Shown in pieces: positions 59,942 through 64,000 of a DNA stretch of 64,000 nt. A program made the position numbers and the translations under genes. Every line of letters starts with the position of its first letter. Within the stretch, counting starts at the first letter, position 1. The stretch lies in assembly GCA_029946105.1 (NCBI GenBank), contig JAQSDW010000016.1, forward strand, positions 1-64,000, written 5' to 3'. This DNA comes from Reyranella sp. (GTDB lineage: Bacteria > Pseudomonadota > Alphaproteobacteria > Reyranellales > Reyranellaceae). The notes beneath the pieces are model-generated. The model made no database searches. It worked only from the letters and a program-made list of their open reading frames with translations, and had not been told where the DNA came from.

Positions 59942-61270
59942 ATGCGCCTTTCCTGGAACGACCTTGGAACGCCGCGTGCCGACAAGGCCCGCGGCAAGCC
60001 TGTCGAGATCGTGGGCTTTCCGCTCACCGCGTTGCCGACGGGAAACGCCGACTATTTTCTGATGATGGCCGAGCCCGGCTGCTGCCAGGGCTGCGTGCCC
60101 AACAATCCGTCGGCCGTGATCGAGGTCTTCGCCGACAAGCCTCTCAAGCTCGGCAACGGCGCGCTGCGCCTCGTCGGTACCTGGCGCGTTTCGTCCGATG
60201 CGAAGGGCTGGCGCTATCAGTTGCACGATGCCGAAGTGAAGCAGGGCGTCACGCGCCGTGCCCTGATGGCGGCAAGCCCGCTCTTCTGTCTGCCGGTACC
60301 GGCGATGGCGCAGGCGGGCGACGGCACGGCCGTCGATATCCATAGTCACGCTGGCAACGTCATGCAGATGAGCTACGGGCGCGGCCAGGCGCTCGCCATT
60401 GCCGGGCCGATGCGCGAGGGCGGTATCTCCGCGATCTGCCTCGCGGTGGTGGCCGATTCGCCCATCATCACGACGAGCGGCGGCCGCCTGCGACCCGGCC
60501 GCGATCCCCGGCCCGGCGAATTCTACCAGTTCAGCCAGAGTTCCTTCCCGGCCCTGCACAAGCTCGCCCGCGACCAGGATCTGCCGTTGATCCGAACGGC
60601 CGCGGAGTTGCGTGCGGCGCGTTCGGGTCGACCCTCGGTCATCGTGTCCGCCGAAGGGGCCGATTTCCTCGAAGGCCGAATCGAACGTCTCGACGAGGCC
60701 TATCAACGCTGGGCGCTGCGCCATCTCCAGCTCACGCACTACCGGCCGAACGAGCTGGGCGACATCCAGACCGAGCCCAGCGTGCACGGCGGCCTGACGG
60801 CGTTCGGCGCCGAGGTCATTCGCCGCTGCAATCAGATGGGCGTCGTCGTCGATGTGGCGCACGGCCCCTACGAGCTGGTGAAGAAGGCGGCCGCGGTGAC
60901 CACCAAGCCGCTGGTTCTTTCGCACACTTCGCTCAGCAACCGGCAGGCGCTGTGGACGCGGCAGATCACGTCGGATCATGCGCGGGCCATCGCCGCGACC
61001 GGCGGCGTCATCGGCATCTGGCCAGTCACGGCCTTTTTTCCCAACATCGTGAGCTATGCCGACGGCTTTGCGCGGATGGTCGACGTGGCCGGTATCGACC
61101 ATGTCGGCCTCGGCACCGACCAGATGGGCCTGCCCGGCGGCAGCTCGATGCCGAGCTATGCCGACCTGCCGCAGCTCGCCGCCGCCTTGCGGACGAGGTT
61201 CAACGCCGAGGAGACGGCGAAGCTCTTGGGCGGTAACTACCGCCGGGTCTTCGAGGTGAGCCTCGCCTGA
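59942..61270 (+). CDS. DUF3299-like domain fused to M19 (renal) dipeptidase
   Basis: This 442-residue protein has two parts. Residues 1-105 resemble DUF3299 (VEIVGFPLTALP, EPGCCQGCVPNNPSAVIEVF, with a CC-x2-C cluster). After TRRALMAASPLFCLPVPAMAQA, which looks like an internal signal peptide, comes an M19 dipeptidase. Its DIHSHAG, SAEGADFLEG, LTHYRPNELGD, VVVDVAHGP, LSHTSLSN and GTDQMG carry the zinc ligands. Relatives usually encode these as separate proteins. A later ATG within the signal-like segment could start the peptidase alone. It is probably co-transcribed with the redoxin. Confidence 0.8.
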   Translation: MRLSWNDLGTPRADKARGKPVEIVGFPLTALPTGNADYFLMMAEPGCCQGCVPNNPSAVIEVFADKPLKLGNGALRLVGTWRVSSDAKGWRYQLHDAEVKQGVTRRALMAASPLFCLPVPAMAQAGDGTAVDIHSHAGNVMQMSYGRGQALAIAGPMREGGISAICLAVVADSPIITTSGGRLRPGRDPRPGEFYQFSQSSFPALHKLARDQDLPLIRTAAELRAARSGRPSVIVSAEGADFLEGRIERLDEAYQRWALRHLQLTHYRPNELGDIQTEPSVHGGLTAFGAEVIRRCNQMGVVVDVAHGPYELVKKAAAVTTKPLVLSHTSLSNRQALWTRQITSDHARAIAATGGVIGIWPVTAFFPNIVSYADGFARMVDVAGIDHVGLGTDQMGLPGGSSMPSYADLPQLAAALRTRFNAEETAKLLGGNYRRVFEVSLA

Positions 61271-61283
61271 TCGGTTCGATCGC

Positions 61284-61312
61284 TTGACAAGCGTCCTATC
61301 GCGCCCTATTTT
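61284..61312 (+). promoter_or_regulatory. Sigma-70-type promoter before ior operon
   Basis: TTGACA (61284-61289) and TATTTT (61307-61312) are 17 bp apart, a near-consensus promoter. A transcript from about 61319 would carry a leader of about 310 nt before iorA. Confidence 0.65.
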
Positions 61313-61319
61313 CCTACGG

Positions 61320-61632
61320 ACTTGAGATCCTTCGCTTCTCGTTGTGAGACCAGCGTCGCGACAATTGCCCAAGGCCTCCACGGCGCAGTGGGGCGACGTA
61401 AAAAAAGTGATCCGGTGTCCCACGGCGTAGCCGGCAATGGCCGGAATTCGAGAGTTGTTGCAAAGCATTAGACCCCGGGTGGAACGCGTCGTGCGACGTG
61501 AACCCCTGTCCCACGGACTGGCGGGAGGAGGCCGGCGCGATCACACATCCGTGAGTGAGCGGGTCTCTATAGGCGTCACTCGTTCGCTCGGTTAGGCTCC
61601 CGCCATACTCCAAGACAAATCAGGAGACCGGG
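61320..61632 (+). other. Long structured leader of the ior-like operon
   Basis: No gene is visible in these 313 nt. The leader has the 10-mer TGTCCCACGG at 61416 and 61507, each followed within about 15 nt by a GGCCGG segment. Small hairpins such as CCGGC-AATG-GCCGG are also present. I could not match it to the Moco, cobalamin, TPP or other riboswitch consensus I know. Confidence 0.4.
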
Positions 61633-62082
61633 ATGGCTGTCCTCAACGTCAACGGCAAGGCGCTCAACCATAGTGCCGATCCGCGTACGCCGCTGCTGTG
61701 GGTCCTGCGCGAGCAGCTCGCCCTCACCGGCACGAAATATGGCTGTGGCATTGCCCAGTGCGGCTCGTGCACCGTCCACATCGACGGCGTGGCGACCCGG
61801 TCGTGCCAGGTTCCCGTCAACTCGGTGGGCAACCGCAAGATCACGACCATCGAGGCACTGGCCGCCAACGGCACGCTGACCAAGATTCAGAAGGCTTGGG
61901 TCGAGCTCGATGTCCCGCAGTGTGGCTATTGCCAGAGCGGCATGATCATGGCGGCCACCGCGCTGCTCGCCGCCAAGCCCAAGCCGACGGATGCCGACAT
62001 CGACGCGGCCATGACCAACATCTGTCGCTGCGGCACCTACCAGCAGGTGCGCGAAGCCATCCACGCCGCCGCCAAGGCCTGA
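61633..62082 (+). CDS. iorA: Isoquinoline 1-oxidoreductase-like alpha subunit (2Fe-2S)
   Basis: This 149-residue iron-sulfur subunit of an IorAB-type molybdenum hydroxylase has plant-type cluster cysteines in [17 protein letters not shown] and further cluster cysteines in [12 protein letters not shown] and [10 protein letters not shown]. It passes electrons from the molybdenum subunit. The ATG has AGGAG upstream, and iorB-like follows after 14 nt. The real substrate may be an N-heterocycle or an aldehyde, and the name reflects family only. Confidence 0.9.
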   Translation: MAVLNVNGKALNHSADPRTPLLWVLREQLALTGTKYGCGIAQCGSCTVHIDGVATRSCQVPVNSVGNRKITTIEALAANGTLTKIQKAWVELDVPQCGYCQSGMIMAATALLAAKPKPTDADIDAAMTNICRCGTYQQVREAIHAAAKA

Positions 62083-62096
62083 GGGGAGGACGCATC

Positions 62097-64000
62097 ATGA
62101 CGATTCATCAGACCTCTCTTCGTCCCTCCTCTCTTCGTCGCCCGTCGCTTCGTCGTAGGGGCTTCCTGGTCAGCGGCGCTGCCGTTGCGGGTGGCTTCTC
62201 CCTGGGCTTCAGCACCTTCGGCACGGCGCATGCCGCCGAAGCCAAGGAACTCAATGCCTGGGTCGTTGTCATGCCCGACGACAAGGTGGTGATCCGCATC
62301 GCCCGCTCGGAGATGGGTCAGGGCACGCTGACCGGTCTTTCCCAGCTCGTCGCCGAGGAACTCGAGTGCGACTGGAAGAAGGTCACGACCGAATATCCGA
62401 CGCCCGGCGAGAACCTCAAGCGCGGCCGCGTCTGGAAGAATTTCTCGACCGGCGGCAGCCGTGGCATCCGCGAGAGCAACCAGTATGTCCGCGAAGGCGG
62501 CGCCATGGCGCGCGAAATGCTGATCGCGGCGGCGGCGGCACAGTGGAAAGTGCCGGCGGCCGAGTGCAACGCGGCCAGCAGCGTCATCACCCATAAGCCC
62601 TCGGGCAAGAAGCTCACCTATGGCGCTGTCGCAGCGGCGGCAGCCCAGCTCGAGCCACCCAAGGAAGTGAAGCTCAAGGATCCGAAGGACTGGAAGATCG
62701 CCGGCAAGCCGGTGAAGCGGCTCGACACGCTCGACAAGGTCACGGGCAAGCAGATGTACGGCATCGACTTCACGATGCCCGGCATGCTCGTGGCCACCGT
62801 GCGCGCCTGTCCGGTGATCGGCGGCAAACTCAAGAGCTTCGATGCGGCCAAGGTCGAGAAGATGCCGGGCGTGAAGAAAGTCGTGGCGATCGACGGCAAT
62901 GCCGTCGTGGTCGTGGCCGATACCTACTGGAACGCGCGCACCGCGCTCGCAGCGCTTCCCACCGAGTGGGACATCGGTGATCTCGGCAAGGTCTCCAGCG
63001 AGACGATTACCCAGATGCTGACAGAGGGGCTCATCGCGCCGGAAGCCTTCGTCGGCAACAAGGTAGGCGATGCCAAGGCCGCGATCGACGGCGCCGCCAA
63101 GAAGGTCGAGGCGATCTACAGCTTCCCCTACCAGCACCACGTCACCATGGAGCCGATGAACGCCACGGCGCTCGTCACGGCCGACAAGTGCGAGGTCTGG
63201 TGCGGCACGCAGAACGGCGAGGCGGCGCTCGCCGCCGCTTCCGAGGCAGCCGGCCTGCCGATCGCCAAATGCGATGTCATAAAGCTCATGCTGGGCGGCG
63301 GCTTCGGCCGGCGCGGCCGCTCTGACTATGTCCGCCAGGCCGTCCTGGTCGCCAAGGAGATGCCGGGCACGCCGGTCAAGCTGATCTGGTCGCGCGAAGA
63401 GGACATGACGCACTGCCAGTATCATCCGATCACGATGTGCAAGCTGACCGGCGGCCTCGATGCCCAGGGCAATCTGGTCGGACTGCAGGTCCGCATTTCC
63501 GGCCAGTCGATCCTGGCCTCGCTGCTGCCGGGCAACCTGGTGAACGGCATGGATCCCGCGACGTTCCAGGGCTTGATGGCGAGCGGTGTCGAGGCGGCCT
63601 ACGGCTACAACGTGCCGAACCTGCTGATCGACCACGCGATGCGCAATCCGCATATCACGCCGGGCTTCTGGCGTGGCGTGAACGTGAACCAGAACGCCGT
63701 CTACATGGAATGCTTCATGGACGAGCTGGCCCAGGCCGCCGGCCAGGATCCGCTGGCGTTCCGCATGAAGTTGCTGAAGCCCAAGTGGGCGGCGGTGCTG
63801 AAGGCTGCCGCCGACAAGGCGGGCTATGGCAAGCCGCTGCCGGCTGGCCACTTCCATGGCATCTCGCAGGTCATGGGCTACGGCAGCTACGTGGCCGGTG
63901 TCGCCGAAGTATCGGTTAGTCCCGACGGCCATCTCAAGATCCACAAGATCACGGCGGCCACCAACCCAGGACATGTCGTCAACCCGGCGCAGATCGAGCG
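62097..64000 (+). CDS. iorB: Isoquinoline 1-oxidoreductase-like beta subunit (molybdopterin), partial
   Basis: Open to the window end (634 codons seen), so it is missing from the ORF track. The N-terminus has a Tat signal (LRRRGFLVSGAAVAGGFSLGFS). The body has the molybdopterin-binding segments MGQGTLTGLSQLVAEEL, KQMYGIDF, HHVTMEPMNATALV, LGGGFGRRGRSDYVRQAV and FWRGVNVNQNAVYMECFMDELA. It forms a periplasmic complex with IorA that hydroxylates an N-heteroaromatic or oxidises an aldehyde. The C-terminus, including the usual catalytic Glu, lies beyond the window. Confidence 0.93.
   Translation, partial: MTIHQTSLRPSSLRRPSLRRRGFLVSGAAVAGGFSLGFSTFGTAHAAEAKELNAWVVVMPDDKVVIRIARSEMGQGTLTGLSQLVAEELECDWKKVTTEYPTPGENLKRGRVWKNFSTGGSRGIRESNQYVREGGAMAREMLIAAAAAQWKVPAAECNAASSVITHKPSGKKLTYGAVAAAAAQLEPPKEVKLKDPKDWKIAGKPVKRLDTLDKVTGKQMYGIDFTMPGMLVATVRACPVIGGKLKSFDAAKVEKMPGVKKVVAIDGNAVVVVADTYWNARTALAALPTEWDIGDLGKVSSETITQMLTEGLIAPEAFVGNKVGDAKAAIDGAAKKVEAIYSFPYQHHVTMEPMNATALVTADKCEVWCGTQNGEAALAAASEAAGLPIAKCDVIKLMLGGGFGRRGRSDYVRQAVLVAKEMPGTPVKLIWSREEDMTHCQYHPITMCKLTGGLDAQGNLVGLQVRISGQSILASLLPGNLVNGMDPATFQGLMASGVEAAYGYNVPNLLIDHAMRNPHITPGFWRGVNVNQNAVYMECFMDELAQAAGQDPLAFRMKLLKPKWAAVLKAAADKAGYGKPLPAGHFHGISQVMGYGSYVAGVAEVSVSPDGHLKIHKITAATNPGHVVNPAQIE

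Noticed and set aside
61320-61632. Molybdenum cofactor, cobalamin or TPP riboswitch in the ior leader
   Set aside because: None of the consensus boxes I know for these classes is present; the region is left as an unassigned leader.
62037-63974. 645-residue minus-strand ORF
   Set aside because: It is the shadow of the plus-strand iorB-like gene, which is missing from the track only because it runs off the window end.

Overview
This window is high-GC (roughly two thirds G+C) chromosomal DNA of an alphaproteobacterium. The evidence is a RegB/RegA redox two-component system, a SAM-II riboswitch in front of metX-metW, the order tsaB-rimI-fur-olsB-olsA-miaB-phoH-ybeY-corC-lnt-xre-metK, an MmcB-family DNA repair protein, and ornithine-lipid genes. 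A deep-branching soil lineage related to Rhodospirillales or Reyranella is my guess, not something the sequence proves. No rRNA, CRISPR array, transposase, integrase or phage gene was seen. Genes are dense, with many 4-nt ATGA/GTGA overlaps and several GTG or TTG starts.

Layout, left part. 1-243 is a non-coding stretch packed with TGTGACA heptamers. 244-4494 (minus) holds an ODP-type metallo-beta-lactamase protein, a TPR-like secreted protein, and a three-gene hydrolase operon. 4530-8359 (plus) holds pyrC, a Nudix hydrolase and regBA. An orphan DpgC-like dioxygenase, tRNA-Gly(CCC), an acyl-CoA dehydrogenase, a PLP transsulfuration-type enzyme and a TetR regulator follow. 12998-16402 (minus) is an aromatic/histidine operon: chorismate mutase, hisC, tyrA, ChaC-like cyclotransferase. 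Diverging from it is the SAM-II riboswitch with metX-metW. A four-gene minus operon (methyltransferase, dehydrogenase, YbaK-like deacylase, GNAT) diverges from gloB. Just after gloB lies a small brnT-brnA toxin-antitoxin insert, bounded by a second copy of the gloB 3' end.

Middle part. A degraded LprI-like gene, a P-loop kinase/MarR pair, a possible small RNA, an MFS transporter and an esterase lead to a DUF2333-TSUP-TIGR02186-Usp cluster. From 31045 to 45653 comes core housekeeping: an NfuA-like Fe-S protein, a Bax-like glucosaminidase, a VanX-like dipeptidase, t6A and N-acetylation enzymes, Fur, ornithine lipid synthesis, MiaB, PhoH-YbeY-CorC-Lnt, an XRE regulator and MetK.

Right part. An orphan type-I-secretion-like ABC exporter, mmcB, a flavoprotein and two Sel1-repeat proteins precede a 0.9-kb intergenic region. 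That region contains a candidate small RNA and two of three copies of a shared 17-bp motif. Then come a TetR regulator, cytochrome c' facing cytochrome b561, a MoxR/VWA pair, a ThDP enzyme, a redoxin interrupted by an in-frame TGA exactly where its nucleophilic cysteine should be (candidate selenoprotein or fresh pseudogene), a DUF3299-like/M19 dipeptidase fusion, and an isoquinoline 1-oxidoreductase-like iorA-iorB pair cut off by the window end.

The items I would look at first are the TGA in the redoxin, the brnTA insert with the duplicated gloB end, the shared AGATATGCA-TTTTGCA motif, the TGTGACA cluster, and the SAM-II aptamer whose pseudoknot strand can also pair with the downstream terminator.
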